Positions 1 through 10,966 of a stretch of DNA of 64,000 nucleotides are shown here, in pieces. Numbering within the stretch: the stretch's first letter is position 1; every line of letters begins with the position of its first letter. Source of the stretch: Semisulcospira habei (Eukaryota; Mollusca; Gastropoda; Semisulcospiridae); the NCBI GenBank assembly GCA_036245525.1, contig BTPG01000007.1, positions 164,819,476 through 164,883,475 of the forward strand. The letters run 5' to 3'. Position numbers and translations under genes: made by a program. The notes beneath the pieces were generated by a model that had not been told where the DNA came from, did no database searches, and saw only the letters and a list, made by a program, of their open reading frames with translations.

Positions 1-449
1 TTGTCTCTAACTGCAGAGTACTTTTTTTTTTTTAAGTCGTTTAATTTCCAGAATTCTCACATAAATGCCATGATAAACTGTTTTGCTTCAGAAGGAAAAA
101 ACGTAGCAATGTTTAAAAGATTTCCTCTGTACAAATCATAATCTAAAGGTTCAGGTTGGTCATTCAATTTGCACCTACGGTGTTTAACGTACCACAAGTG
201 AAAAACAACAACAGATGTGAGTATCCATGGACGTGCCCTATTACGGACGCGTTATGTGTGGACACCATGGGAAATGCTATTTTGCGTGATGGAGAACCGA
301 CCCACTGGAACACATTGATTCAACTCAGGCGCACTCCAAACTGTGCCACTTTGATTTAGTACAAGTGATCACATTCGCATCAATTCCAGCCTGATAATAG
401 AAATGGACCCATTTCACAGATGGAGGTACCACTGAGGCTTGTGCCCGTG
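1..449. other. Stretch without a recognised gene
   Basis: No recognisable gene. An open stretch of 67 codons on the plus strand (156-359) has no motif I recognise and no splice context, so I do not call it. Confidence 0.4.
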
Positions 450-608
450 TGTGTGTGTGTGTGTGGTGAGGTTGGTGTGTGTGCGGCGTGCGTGCTGCTG
501 CGTGCGTGTGCGTGCGTGCGTGCGCGTGCGTGCGTGCGCGTGTGTGTGTGTGTGCGTGCGTGCGTGCGTGTGTATGTGTGTGTGCGTGTGTGTGTGCGCG
601 CGCGTGAG
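450..608. repeat. (GT)n/(GC)n microsatellite
   Basis: About 160 bp of alternating purine-pyrimidine sequence, mostly GT with many GC steps. The open frames across it on both strands are artefacts of the repeat. Confidence 0.95.
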
Positions 609-627
609 TGTAAGCACAGTCATAACA

Positions 628-696
628 CTAACCCCCTCGTGCATGCCGCCAGTGGTACTGTAAACAGTGCCGGTGGCTGCATGCACAAGGGGTTAA
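628..696. mobile_element. Foldback element, TTAACCCCC family (H5)
   Basis: Imperfect hairpin with arms of about 30 bp around ACTGTAAACAGT. It closely resembles the element at 5269-5338, which keeps perfect TTAA ends. Here the left end is CTAACCCCC and the right end is GGGGTTAA. It is probably a non-autonomous MITE copy. Confidence 0.7.
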
Positions 697-819
697 TAAT
701 ATACAGAAACGTAAGCCAGTAAAAGGTAAAACAGTAAACAGTTTCGCTTGTTTTTAATGTAGTGGAAACATGACTATGAGCAGTGTCAATATTTACACCC
801 AAAATACTTGAAAAATCTT

Positions 820-1372
820 GTTCTGTTAGATACGTGCACGTTAAACCATGAGCGGTGATGATTTGCGAGCCGAGACTTGCCTTTGACACACAGGTTTGTT
901 CTATTAGACACGTGCACGTTAAACCATGAGCGGTGATGATTTGCGAGCCGAGACTTGCCTTTGACACGCAGGTTTGTTCTATTAGACACGTGCACGTTAA
1001 ACCATGAGCGGTAATGATTTGCGAGCCGAGACTTGCCTTTGACACGCAGGTTTGTTCTATTAGACACGTGCACGTTAAACCATGAGCGGTAATGATTTGC
1101 GAGCCGAGACTTGCCCTTGACACGCAGGTTTGTTCTATTAGACACGTGCACGTTAAGCCCATGAGCGGTAATAATTTGCGAGCCGAGACTTGCCTTTGAC
1201 ACGCAGGTTTGTTCTCTAGACACGTGCACGTTAAACCATGAGCGGTAATGATTTGCGAGCCGAGACTTGCCTTTGACACGCAGGTTTGTTCTATTAGACA
1301 CGTGCACGTTAAACCATGAGCGGTGATGACTGATGATTTGCGAGCCGAGACTTGCCTTTGACACAAGTTTTT
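820..1372. repeat. 78-bp tandem repeat, about 7 copies
   Basis: ACGTGCACG recurs at 832, 910, 988, 1066, 1144, about 1220 and about 1298, giving a 78-bp period. Each unit contains the palindromic stretch ACACGTGCACGT, which includes an E-box-like CACGTG core. Because 78 is divisible by 3, open frames with a repeated 26-residue unit appear in two minus-strand frames. The simultaneous opening in two frames argues against coding. Confidence 0.95.
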
Positions 1373-1662
1373 GCTCCGTGGGCTCTGCTCTGTTCCATGT
1401 CATGCCAGTTTGACGTTTCGATAGAACCTACACAAGAAGTTTTTTTTTTTTTTTACATAATCTTATAATAACCCTGCAAGGGCTACCATAACACAAAGTT
1501 CCACAGCCGTGACGTCAACAATTCTTTATCGAGTTGTACTGTGAACAATTCTTTTAACCGCGTTCCGCTGCATACGTCCAATGGGGCCCTTGTCAGTGTA
1601 GGGTTCCATTGGGAATGTTGGTGAAAGTCGGAAACCGCTCGGCATTTGGATAATTAATTTTG

Positions 1663-1742
1663 TTAACTCATTCGAGACGTGCCGCCTCCGGATACGCGGC
1701 TTAAGCCGCGTATCCGGAGGCGGCACGTCTCGAATGAGTTAA
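1663..1742. mobile_element. 80-bp perfect palindrome, GAGACGTGC foldback family (H4)
   Basis: Reads TTAACTCATTCGAGACGTGC onward and then its exact reverse complement back to TTAA, with no loop (centre GGCTTAAGCC). A sister copy lies at 17954-18034, and half copies at about 17707-17745 and 41823-41860. The TTAA ends suggest a piggyBac-type MITE. Confidence 0.85.
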
Positions 1743-2808
1743 GTGATGTTAAACATATTGAGTGACAGCAATAGTTTTATTTTGTGAATAAAAAGCGAGT
1801 AATTTTGTTTCGTGCATGCAAAGAAGCAAACGAAAGACTAAACCTTGTAAGCTATAGCCATACAAAGGCAGAGAAGGAAACTGTCGTCTTGATGACCATA
1901 ATTATTAGGATGCTCAGTGATATATTTTCCGACTTTCACCAACATTCTCAATGGACCTACTCGCTCTCATCTGGACCACAAAAGTCATGATCGCAGAATC
2001 GAGGAACGTAGGACATTGTCGCGGACATGGGACATGGTCGCGGAACACCATCAAGAACTTTTTACCGTGTCGACAAAAACAGCGGAATAAAAGCCCGGAC
2101 CGACAAACATGCGATATACTGGCTGTTAATCCACTGTTTTCGTCAAAATACGTGCAGACTGTGTCTATTTTTTTTATTCCTGAAATCGTTTATTGACCCA
2201 AAAATTAAATATTGAGAATATTATAACATTATCTGTTGTGGAACACATGTGGCGTTTGTCAAAGGTTCCCCTTACAATCGGATCCAAAAACAGCAACGGA
2301 AAGCCCCCCTCGCTCACGTGCATGACCGACCAGTAAACAATTTAGGTGATTTTTTCGACCTTGACCTTTCAGAAAAGTCGATCAGACAAGCAGGTGATTT
2401 CTGAATTGGCCATAGTACCTTCGAAATACCATGTATGTGCACTTTTCAAGAAAGCAACTAAAAGTTATCTTAAAATTTAAAATTGAGTGGAACACACGTG
2501 TGCTGGTCTGTGATTTTATACTCTACGACATAGATCCGTGAGGTCAAAATCACAGACAAGCACTCAAATTATCCCGCGGATGAAGCATATGATAACCGGG
2601 CCAAATGGAGGATTTCCAGAAATCGGAGGTAGATCAAAATTGCACTTGTTTTAACGAAAACATTACAAACATGCGATGAGACATGTTTATCCGGGCTTTT
2701 AATCCGCTGTTTTCGTCAAAATATGTGCATTTGTTGAACGACTTCTAATATCCGAACATTGTCTATTCTTACTTTGGTTTAACCGGCGGTTTCTTGGAAT
2801 CAACGGTA
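1743..2808. other. Gene-free stretch with mixed direct and inverted repeats
   Basis: No gene seen. ACAGCGGAATAAAAGCCCGG (2079-2098) occurs in near-inverted form at 2691-2710, while ACAAACATGCGAT (2104 and 2665) and a TTAATCCrCTGTTTTCGTC block (2125 and 2699) are direct repeats. A DR1-like TGACCTTTC sits near 2363. On the minus strand an AATAAA (2178-2173) could serve the MOSPD2-like gene, about 630 bp past its stop; this is a guess. Confidence 0.4.
2500..2562. mobile_element. Foldback element, TGCTGGTCTGTGATTTT family (H3)
   Basis: Left arm GTGTGCTGGTCTGTGATTTT pairs with AAAATCACAGACAAGCAC. Other copies lie at 10519, 48516, 49427, 58491 and 61478. Confidence 0.7.
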
Positions 2809-3431
2809 TCAAGAAATCGACTGAGATGATTTTTTTTTCTCGGACTTGTTGAGTAGACTATCTTTCATCTTGCCTGCAGAAAGTGAGAGTAACATATGAA
2901 CATGCGACGATGTAGACTGCCCAGATTTACCACAAACAGAGGTGTACCCTTTGTCCTTCTCCGCGACTCCTGCTCGGTGAACCGGCAAAGGTTTCGTTAC
3001 AATGGGACGAATTTCCGGGAATTTCGTATCCGTTGCCTGTAATCCTCGATTTTGCATTGGGATTCCTCGATTTCCAAGGGCTGTTTTCACCGCCGGAAGA
3101 AATCTGAGCACCCTAACTGCTGCGATTTCTTTGTGGTGAACGGGGAACGCCCGCGGTTGGGTGTGACTTTCTAGAACCAGCTCGCGTGAAACACGGTTAG
3201 GATCGTCAGTAGGGCAGCAGATAAGGCAGGCCGTGCTTGTCACTATTTTGAATTTGACCTTGCGAGATTCGCAGCTTCTACCTCTGCATGACAGGAGGTG
3301 GTTTATGCTCTTCGTCTCAACCAGCGCGGAAGTACTTACCACACTGGACTGACTGACACTGACCGACTCCTTTGATAATCTTGACAAAGCGCTAGTGTAG
3401 ATGGTGCTTTCTTTGCTAGACATGTTGTGCT
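2809..3431 (-). CDS. Candidate last exon of the MOSPD2-like gene
   Basis: An open frame of 207 codons ends at a stop at 2809. A possible acceptor (TTCTAAG at 3438-3432) leaves two bases, AG. These join in phase with the single G left by the donor of the 5221-3800 exon, giving Glu-His-Asn-Met-Ser-Ser and then the full open frame. The peptide is Ser/Lys-rich with no domain I recognise. MOSPD2 and VAP proteins normally stop just after their membrane anchor, so a 200-residue tail would be unusual. The polypyrimidine tract is weak. Alternatively the frame, which has its own ATG at 3423, is a separate small gene or chance. Confidence 0.4.
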
Positions 3432-3799
3432 CTTAGAACTAGGTGACAATATGTCCGCAAACACTTTCAGCACGTAAACATTGCTTACCTGGCTAACTAT
3501 GATTAAAGCCGATTAAATGCTGATCTTTCTTTTAGTTTCCCCCCTTGCCAGTAAGTGTCAAAAACAAGGAAAATCTGAGGTTTACTTCTTTACTCAAATG
3601 TGCAAGAGCGACGACCGAGTCGATGTACTTGGCACAGATTTAGATATTGCTGAATAGCTGACGACTGATTAGGAGCAGTTACTGGTTGGGAGTCACACAA
3701 CGTATGCTCTCTAGACACTGACTCAGCAACGCCTGGTGAAGGTGGATGAAGCACAGTAACCAAGAGGTAGGCGGAAGTAGACGGAAAAGAGGTCCTCAC

Positions 3800-5221
3800 C
3801 GAGACAGAAGGCGGCCGTGAAGAATAGAAAGGTGAGAAGGAAGAAGAGGACGTGTGAGATGATCAGCACACTCATCCAGCGCTGCGCTCTCTCCACCTGG
3901 TATGTCAGTTCCTCCATCGGCGTCCGCTTTCTTACCCTGGGCTTGTTGGAGCACTTCAGCTTGTGTTCCATCAGGGATTCCTTGGAGGCCTTCTTCCATA
4001 CGTTGGAGTCGGCAGGGTTGAAGCCCCAGTAGGGTACCTCCATGGCCATGATGAGGAACTTGTCATTGCTGATGGTGTTGAGGTGCTCGGGCAGACAAAT
4101 CACCTCCACCTGACACACTTCTCCCGCCTTCACTATAGCGGCGCTGGGCTTCAGGCGGAACTTGTCGGGCGCCGTCGTCTTGATCTTGAAGCCGATGGAA
4201 TTGTTCATGGAGTTGGTCAGTGTGATGACGTCTCTTGCTTCCTTCACCTCGCCAGTTCCGAGCACAAAGTTTAGCGTTTCTGCCGGGGCGATAGTCAGCA
4301 GACGACCCTCGAAACAATCATCATTGCTAAAGGCAGACATATTGATGTTGCGCAATCCAGGTCTGGACTGCGGCTGCGCTTTGCCCGGGACGAAATTTCT
4401 GGAATGGTTGTTGCTAGCGTCGTCGATGGTGTCCGGGTTGGTGTGGGCGGAGGAGCGATGCCTGTGTCCATCCCCGGCGTTGTTGCTCATGTCTGCTTCA
4501 CCAGGGACCCTCTCCTCGCAATCAGAACAGCAAACTGACAAACCAGACGCGCGGTCAAAGTTCTCACTCATATCATAATCCACGTGATCTGCGTAAACAC
4601 TGGCGGGTTCCTTAATGCACGGATATTTTGCATTGTTGCTGAAATTTGTTCCATCAGTGAGGTTTGTGACGAAGAGTGTCGATCGGAAGCAGTCCTCCAT
4701 TGGATGGTTGTTAGTGGCTTTTCTCTCAGTGATTATTTGAACGACGAGTGTTGCCTCCTCACCCCACTCGACATTACCATTCGGTTCTGTCTTGCTTGAA
4801 TGTCCTTCCGCGCAGTTTGAAATCTTGCTTATGGACAGCGAACTTTCATCGGCACTTATGACTGCATTGTTAGAGGCGTTTACCTCCGTGGAATGCTGGC
4901 CGTCACGTGTAGACTGCGGACTGTCACTTGTGGGCTGCGGACTCCCGCGCTGCTCATCTTGATCTGCGTTATTACTAGTGTCTGCGTGTTCCTCTAAAGC
5001 GTGCGGACCGTCGTATGCGGACTGCGGACTTTCCTCTGTGGACTGCGGAATTTCATGAACTGGATAACCGTTGGCTGAGTCCTCCTGCATTACCTCCGGG
5101 ATAGCGTCAGTGGACTGCGGACTGGGATCTACGAGTGGACTCACGATAGCGCTGTTGTTCACATTTACTGTCGAGTTGAGAGAGAAATGTGATGTGTCGT
5201 GTAAGGCCACATCATTAAACC
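3800..5221 (-). CDS. MOSPD2: MOSPD2-like protein, main exon (MSP domain plus membrane anchor)
   Basis: A 1422-bp internal exon with a clear acceptor (pyrimidine-rich ...TTTTTTCCAG) and donor (CTCG|GTGAGG). Numbered from the GTG codon at 5210, residues 1-300 are low-complexity and acidic with repeated SPQST and SNNA motifs. An MSP domain follows (about 303-416; LTIAPAETLNF, KIKTTAPDKFRLKPS, KFLIMAMEV, VWKKASKESLMEHKLKC), then a basic linker and one hydrophobic helix (about 443-468). The KTTAP strand and the KFLIM strand form the FFAT-peptide groove in VAP and MOSPD2. RFLIMAAEM- and MEHRLRC-like wording and the tail anchor point to MOSPD2 rather than VAPA/B. Such proteins tether the ER to other organelles. 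The CRAL-TRIO domain of vertebrate MOSPD2 is not seen here. Being phase 1 at both ends, this exon needs neighbours. Confidence 0.85.
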
Positions 5222-5268
5222 CTGGAAAAAATTAAAAGATAAATTAACCCCTTCCCTACCATGCGCTA

Positions 5269-5338
5269 TTAACCCCCTTATTCATCCAGCCACCGATACT
5301 GTAAACAGTACCGGTGGCTACGTGTACAAGGGGGTTAA
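5269..5338. mobile_element. 70-bp foldback element with TTAA ends (H5)
   Basis: TTAACCCCCTT... to ...AAGGGGGTTAA, hairpin arms around ACTGTAAACAGT. It lies about 50 bp outside the acceptor of the MOSPD2-like main exon. The TTAACCC terminus is the typical piggyBac target plus first TIR bases. Confidence 0.8.
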
Positions 5339-5524
5339 TTATGAAACTATCGCAGTCATACAAGATCACTGGGGAACACTTGTGGCTTCGGAACGTTATA
5401 CTGGAAATCAAAATCTAAAGTTAGAGCACGACGGATTTCAACATTTAAATCTACGTTTATCTCTTCGTTGGTGTTGGAGCAAATGCGTTACTTATCGCGG
5501 CGGACGTTTTGGTGTGTGTGTGGT

Positions 5525-5960
5525 GGGGGGGGGGAGGGAGAGAGAGAGAGAGGGATGGGGGGTGGGGATGTGTCCAACTTTCTGTCTGGGACATTTTACT
5601 CACGACATGGAGTGCCGAGAGATATCCAAGCTGCTTTCTCAAATGCCACTATGTCAATTCTTGTAGAAAAGCGACGTATTTTATGCAATGAAAATCTCGC
5701 TGTTCTCAAAATGGCTTTTTGATCCGTCAGCACAGAGTTCATGTGTTCAGGACTCACATAATCAAACGACTGGAGTGGGATGGGTGGCCTGGAGTGACGT
5801 TACTTTGTTTTCTGTTTTTCCTTTTTATTTTTTTTTTTTTATTATTATTTTTTATTATTTTTTTTTTTTTTTTTTTTTTTTTTGGGGGGGGGGGCGGGGG
5901 AACGGGGGAGTCCCAGGTCCCAGACCCCTTGGAAACCCCCAAATCCGCCACTTTTGACGT
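5525..5960. repeat. Low-complexity G, GA and T tracts with a MITE-like remnant
   Basis: Runs of G and GA (5525-5565), a long T-rich run (5820-5883) and a G run followed by a degenerate segment ending AAATCCGCC. The last part resembles the CAGGGGCGGATC-type element at 31637-32037. Confidence 0.6.
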
Positions 5961-5999
5961 AAACACAGAATTCAGCATAGCCCAGCTTTTCATACATAC

Positions 6000-6100
6000 C
6001 TAAGTTTTCCTGCAAAGCATGGGATGCACTGTCTCCACAACCTGCTTCACGGTTCAGAATTTTCAGCGTGACGCGGTTGGCTAGGCCTCGCTGAAGAGAC
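6000..6100 (-). CDS. Predicted upstream exon of the MOSPD2-like gene
   Basis: Bounded by acceptor ...CTATATTTACAG and donor TTAG|GTATGT. The 101-bp exon takes one base from a phase-2 predecessor and ends in phase 1. That matches the 5221-3800 exon, so the frame runs on as Gly-Phe-Asn-Asp-Val. The encoded peptide starts SLQRGLANRVTLKI and ends SASHALQENLG. I do not recognise the fold; the spacing of leucines is loosely helical-bundle-like. Both splice sites and both phases fit, which supports a real exon. Confidence 0.6.
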
Positions 6101-6220
6101 CTGTAAATATAGTACACTTTTGACACGTCATCTTTTCAACCGCTTGATAAACAATTTGAAAATCACACTGAAAGTTCACTGGCGAGTTCGATAACAATGG
6201 CTAACTGAAAAAACACAAAC

Positions 6221-6297
6221 CTTATCATTTCAGCGTCTAGCAAAATCCCAGCATCTCTGGTCATTCCAAAATGGCCGGCAAAGTTGAACAACTTGTC
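6221..6297 (-). CDS. Predicted further upstream exon of the MOSPD2-like gene
   Basis: Acceptor ...GATTTCTTGCAACAG and donor ATAAG|GTTTGTG enclose 77 bp, phase 0 in and phase 2 out. It joins the 6100-6000 exon in frame (AG plus G gives Arg). The peptide is DKLFNFAGHFGMTRDAGI followed by LLDAEMI. An ATG inside it (GlyMetThrArg) could be a start, but the acceptor suggests another exon upstream, which I could not find. Confidence 0.5.
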
Positions 6298-7265
6298 CTG
6301 TTGCAAGAAATCGGTTTGCTTCTACACAGAGACAGCATGCATCCCATTGAAAGGGCGACTGGCGCCGTCAACGCCCTCAAGTCCCTTTCAATGGTTTTCT
6401 GGGCATGATGATTTTAAGAGGAGGATTTACGTCAAAGCTCAACGTCATTGCATAGTGATGTGTGTGATGACGCAATAATTACGAACTTAGGCTTACACAC
6501 GATGTTTTCTTTTTCTTTCTTTCTTTCTTTTTTTTTTTCTTTTTTTTCCATGTTGTTTTATATTCTTCTTCTCTTGTTTGTTTGCTTGCTTTAAACAGTA
6601 GCGCTGCGCACACCCAGTACTATGACAATAATGGTGAACCTCTTGATCGCGGTCACAACATGAAGAAAAAAGAAGTTTGTTTGTTGTTTGTTTGTTTGTT
6701 TGTTTGTTTGTTTGTTTATTCTGAACATCCTAACTGCAGACAGCAACAAAGACTTTTCTAGACGTGCCTCGGGGGGGAAAAAACACAGGCAAATCGATTT
6801 TTGCCACACAAAAAACAAGGAAAAGACTATCATCCCGGAGGTGCAACAGACGAAGGACTGCAGGCAGCGCACCCAGGAGAGTGGCTTTTTAACAGGAAAA
6901 TACAAGTGAATGGAACAGGAGGAGGCATAAATATCCGGGTCTCCCATGAACGTATTTGTGGTGTTAACTATATTTTAAAAAGTCGTTAACACCATGTAAG
7001 TCCCCTATGAAAGACCCAGATGGGGGGGGGGGGGGGGTATCTAATGTATTTTGTTTGTTTTTGTTCTTTTTTGTTGGCGGTGTGTTGTTTGTTTGTTTGT
7101 TTGTTTGGTGGTTTTTTGGTTTGTTTTTGGGAGGGGATTGTTTGTTGTTTTTTTGGTGGGTGGGGGAGGTGGGAGGGGGGGAGGTTTAGTTGGTGATTTC
7201 GGGGGGGGGGGGGGGAGGGGGGGAGGTTGGTCGGTTGGTTGTTGGTTGATTGGCTGCTTTATTCG
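6298..7265. other. Gene-free stretch: GTTT, T and G/T-rich tracts
   Basis: Holds a (GTTT)n microsatellite (6676-6718), a T-rich tract (6508-6600) and a strongly strand-biased G/T-rich block (7018-7265, with three G runs of 10 or more). Long open frames in 7041-7467 are low-complexity artefacts. The promoter and first exon of the MOSPD2-like gene may lie at or above this stretch but could not be identified. Confidence 0.6.
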
Positions 7266-7366
<101 letters not shown>

Positions 7367-7403
7367 GTTTTTTGTTTTTGGTTGTTGTTTTGTTTTGTTT
7401 TTG

Positions 7404-7470
7404 TTTCCAGTGCAACCGCCGTGAGATGGCCTTAGTTGCTTGCTCGGCGTTAAACCCAAATAACTAATTT
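7404..7470 (+). mobile_element. SINE 3' tail fragment
   Basis: Carries GATGGCCTTAGTTGCTTGCT then CGGCGTTAAACCCAAATAAC. Nearly identical sequence recurs at 9798-9850, and a more diverged copy near 39925-39955, so this is a dispersed repeat tail, probably of a tRNA-derived SINE. Confidence 0.6.
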
Positions 7471-7663
7471 GTTTCCAGTGCAAGGAACGATGAAGACGTT
7501 CAGCCAACATTGACTTTATTTTATACATCAGTACAAAAACGTCGATTGAAAGTTAGTACATTGTGCAGTTTACGCAGTAACAAAGCTGGTGGGAGGACGA
7601 GAGAGTTCAACCCCCAGAGTTCAACCCCCTGCCTGCGGGACACAGACAGCACTACTCACATAC

Positions 7664-7723
7664 AGGAGGCATAGATCCTCATGATCCCCAGTAGTCGCGG
7701 GGCTCATGAGGATCTATATCTCT
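7664..7723. mobile_element. Foldback element, TAGATCCTCATGAG family (H1)
   Basis: Stem-loop of the commonest foldback family in this window: AGGCATAGATCCTCATGAG paired with CTCATGAGGATCTATRYCTC around a C/G-rich loop. Confidence 0.8.
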
Positions 7724-8356
7724 GCTGGCCCCATTCGTATCCTTAAGCCGCGGCCGCGGGCGCAGGGGATTATCTGCGATGCCTCGGGATGCAACTTTAT
7801 GGCTGTTGGCCGTAATTTGATGCTGGCAGTAATTCTCATGGGGTCAAGTTCACTATATTTAGCGGTAAAAGCCATCCAGCGAGAATCTAATTAGCGTAAA
7901 ACTACCTGGCGTCAATCCACCTTGGCGTGAATCTACCCGCTAATCAACCCATAGTTCGATCTAACTTTACTTTCTTCTAAACCTACACAGCATGATAAAT
8001 CCACTCAGGATCAAGCTAAACAGGACAGAATCCATCCACAACACAATCTGGGTTGAAATTGGAGCCGCCCAAACATACATTTTCGCTAAATATAGCGAAC
8101 TTTACCACGTTCAGCGGCAATAATAGAATTAAGTACACAAATACATGATTACAAAAATGTACCAACGGCTTCTTGTCTCTAAAGAAATGCCTTTGTGTTG
8201 GTAGAGTACACATAGAATCAGTACAACGTAACCCCATTCGCTGCCAGTGATCACGGATTTCGCGTCTGAAACGACTGCACACTGCGGATCGACAGACGCG
8301 TGAACAGAACGCAGATGTAAATGGGACAGAATCAGGGATAAACAACATAGGACTGA

Positions 8357-8420
8357 CAAGAGACATAAACCCTCATGAGCCCCCGCGATTGCGGGGGCTC
8401 ATGAGGGTTTATGTCTCTTG
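8357..8420. mobile_element. Foldback element, H1 family, 64-bp near-perfect palindrome
   Basis: CAAGAGACATAAACCCTCAT through CCCCCGC, then the reverse complement. A GGGGTTAA end follows at 8455-8462, fitting the longer element in which H1 hairpins sit. Confidence 0.85.
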
Positions 8421-8780
8421 TAGCTGGGTAGTGTCCGCCTTGCTCCGGTAGTTAAGGGGTTAATGCTGACAGAAACAGTTTCCAAAGTTTGAAATGTGAT
8501 TTTTTTTTTTTTTTTTAATGGCTCAGAGCTTAATAATAATAAATGCACATTTTTTACTCTGAAAGGCTCCGAGCTAAGAAAGTGATGTTCCAATCTTCGC
8601 CCCCATCCCCCACCACCCATCTCCCACTGATCCCCCACCCCCTCACCACCCAAAAAAAGTGTACGTAGGCTGGTTGCCGCTGCATAGCGGCGAAGCGCTT
8701 TAAATTGTATAATAATAATAATAATTTCCATTTCTTAACAATACTGTCACATCTGAAAACAAGAACGAAATACCATAATG

Positions 8781-9545
8781 AGACACATGTGAGATACATA
8801 ATGAGTCACGCATGTGATACGCGTTACTTAAATAACGCATTATGAGATGCATACTTCTACATATCATGACACAATTATGCTACATGAGACACATGTGAGA
8901 TACATAATGAGTCACGCATGTGATACGCGTTACTTAAATAACGCATTATGAGATGCATACTTCTACATATCATGACACAATTATGCTACATGAGACACAT
9001 GTGAGATACATAATGAGTCACGCATGTGATACGCGTTACTTAAATAACGCATTATGAGATGCATACTTCTACATATCATGACACAATTATGCTACATGAG
9101 ACACATGTGAGATACTTAATGAGTCACGCATGTGATACGCGTTACTTAAATAACGCATTATGAGATGCATACTTCTACATATCATGACACAATTATGCTA
9201 CATGAGACACATGTGAGATACTTAATGAGTCACGCATGTGATACGCGTTACTTAAATAACGCATTATGAGATGCATACTTCTACATATCATGACACAATT
9301 ATGCTACATGAGACACATGTGAGATACATAATGAGTCACGCATGTGATACGCGTTACTTAAATAACGCATTATGAGATGCATACTTCTACATATCATGAC
9401 ACAATTATGCTACATGAGACACATGTGAGATACATAATGAGTCACGCATGTGATACGCGATACTTAAATAACGCATTATGAGATGCATACTTCTACATAT
9501 CATGACACAATTATGCTACATGAGACACATGTGAGATACTTAATG
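8781..9545. repeat. 105-bp tandem repeat, about 7.2 copies
   Basis: AGACACATGTGAGATAC recurs every 105 bp (8781, 8886, ...). Copies are almost identical, differing mainly at ATACATAATG versus ATACTTAATG, so expansion or homogenisation is recent. Each unit contains the inverted pair GCGTTACTTAAATAACGC. Confidence 0.97.
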
Positions 9546-10255
9546 AAACACACATGCGACACGCAATACTTGCAAAAATACGCATACCTCTACATATAAA
9601 AACTAGGATACGTAATAAGACATTTCGAACTGGACAGGCTAGAATCTGACAAATTATGCCAGATACGGGATTGGCCATTTACACCGACGATATAAGTCAA
9701 AAATAATGAGACACATGTGATGATCACCAAGACACATACTGAGATACATAAATAGACACATATATGTGGTATATAATGGGACACACATAAAACTAATAAT
9801 GAGCCTCCGTGAGATGGCCTTAGTTGCCTGCTCGGCGTTAAACCCAAATAACTAACTAATAATGAGACACACATGTGCTGCCGGCACGCAAATGCTATAC
9901 ACAATGACACATACTAGATATCTGATCATATGGTTCACATTATTCGAGATACATGAGACACATGCGAGATACGTAATGACACATACGAGGTACACAATGT
10001 GACACATTAGAGAGACGTAACGACACATGCGTGATACATAATGAGACATGTCTGACATAAGTTTAATGCGATAATGAAACGTGTTTGAAATTTGAAATGA
10101 AACGAATATGCTACATGTGCTGTGTGCGATATGTAATGGCGCATAATGAGACAACCTGAATACGAAACCTAGTCAGTTTGAATAAATGAATGAATTAATG
10201 AATGAATGAATTTTAATTCAGGTTCTAAATCATAGAAGAGTACAGATTGTGTTAT
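9546..10255. repeat. Degenerate flank of the 105-bp array
   Basis: Scattered ATGAGACACATGTG- and GATACATAATG-like words continue to about 10160 without a clean period, as expected of old array copies. A SINE tail lies at 9798-9850 and a short (GAAT)n at 10180-10212. No gene seen. Confidence 0.6.
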
Positions 10256-10375
<120 letters not shown>

Positions 10376-10518
10376 CAGGCGCACATTTACAGGTACATGA
10401 AAACAAAACCGATGCACGTATTTACAAGCACATAAATACAAAACTAATGCCATACGGAAAACGTACAGGTCAGTTTTCACTACTGCATTAAGTCCCCTCC
10501 AAAAGCGGGATTTATATG

Positions 10519-10577
10519 TGTGCTGGTCTTTGATTTTGGACCTTGGAAGCCGCAAGGTCCTAAATCACAGACCAGCA
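10519..10577. mobile_element. Foldback element, H3 family
   Basis: TGTGCTGGTCTTTGATTTTG and CCTT arms pair with AAGG and AAATCACAGACCAGCA. Confidence 0.8.
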
Positions 10578-10747
10578 GAACATGCGCACGGTCTACATAC
10601 CAAGGGCTGTCATATTAGGCGGGCGGAATCTCCGGCGGCTCGATGATCTTAGATCGTCACAGTGCCAAATAAGGATCGAAGTCACAAGCGTCCTAGCGCT
10701 GAATTAGGATTTAAATGTTAGGGTATTTGTTGACCCTATCGCACTCT

Positions 10748-10966
10748 AACTCATTCAGCCCGATTCACGTATTTCCCAAGTTTTGGAGGCGTCATCTAAC
10801 GACTATGCACCTGTTGCAGGAGATGGATCGACCATGATAATTCAAGGGTAGTGCCAGATTAGCTTGGCGCCGACAGGCGCGAAGCTAATCTGACACAACC
10901 CTTGAATTATCATGGTCGACCCATCTCCTGCTGTAGTGCGTCAGGGCTGAATGGGCTAATTGAGTC
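10748..10966. mobile_element. Foldback element, GACCATGATAGTTCAAGGG family (H2)
   Basis: A palindromic core at 10817-10930 (CAGGAGATGG ... CCATCTCCTG) has the family motif CAAGGGTAGTGCCAGATTAG and centre GGCGCC. Outer ends TAACTCATTCAGCCC and GGCTGAATGGGCTAATT are decayed versions of the TTAA-bounded ends of the intact copies at 30122, 50648 and 61034. Confidence 0.8.

Noticed and set aside
620..1403. Two overlapping minus-strand open frames of 248 and 205 codons
   Set aside because: Produced by a 78-bp tandem repeat that stays open in two frames at once; no splice sites or domains.
6000..6297. Death-fold (CARD-like) domain in the MOSPD2-like upstream exons
   Set aside because: Leucine spacing is suggestive, but no diagnostic motif is visible in about 59 residues.
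8106..8281. Further upstream exon of the MOSPD2-like gene
   Set aside because: A good acceptor (GTCGATCCGCAG), a donor (AACGTG|GTAAAG), an open frame (CSRFRREIRDHWQR...) and phase 0 at its end would fit the 6297-6221 exon, but the peptide matches no family I know and the donor is ordinary; kept only as a lead.
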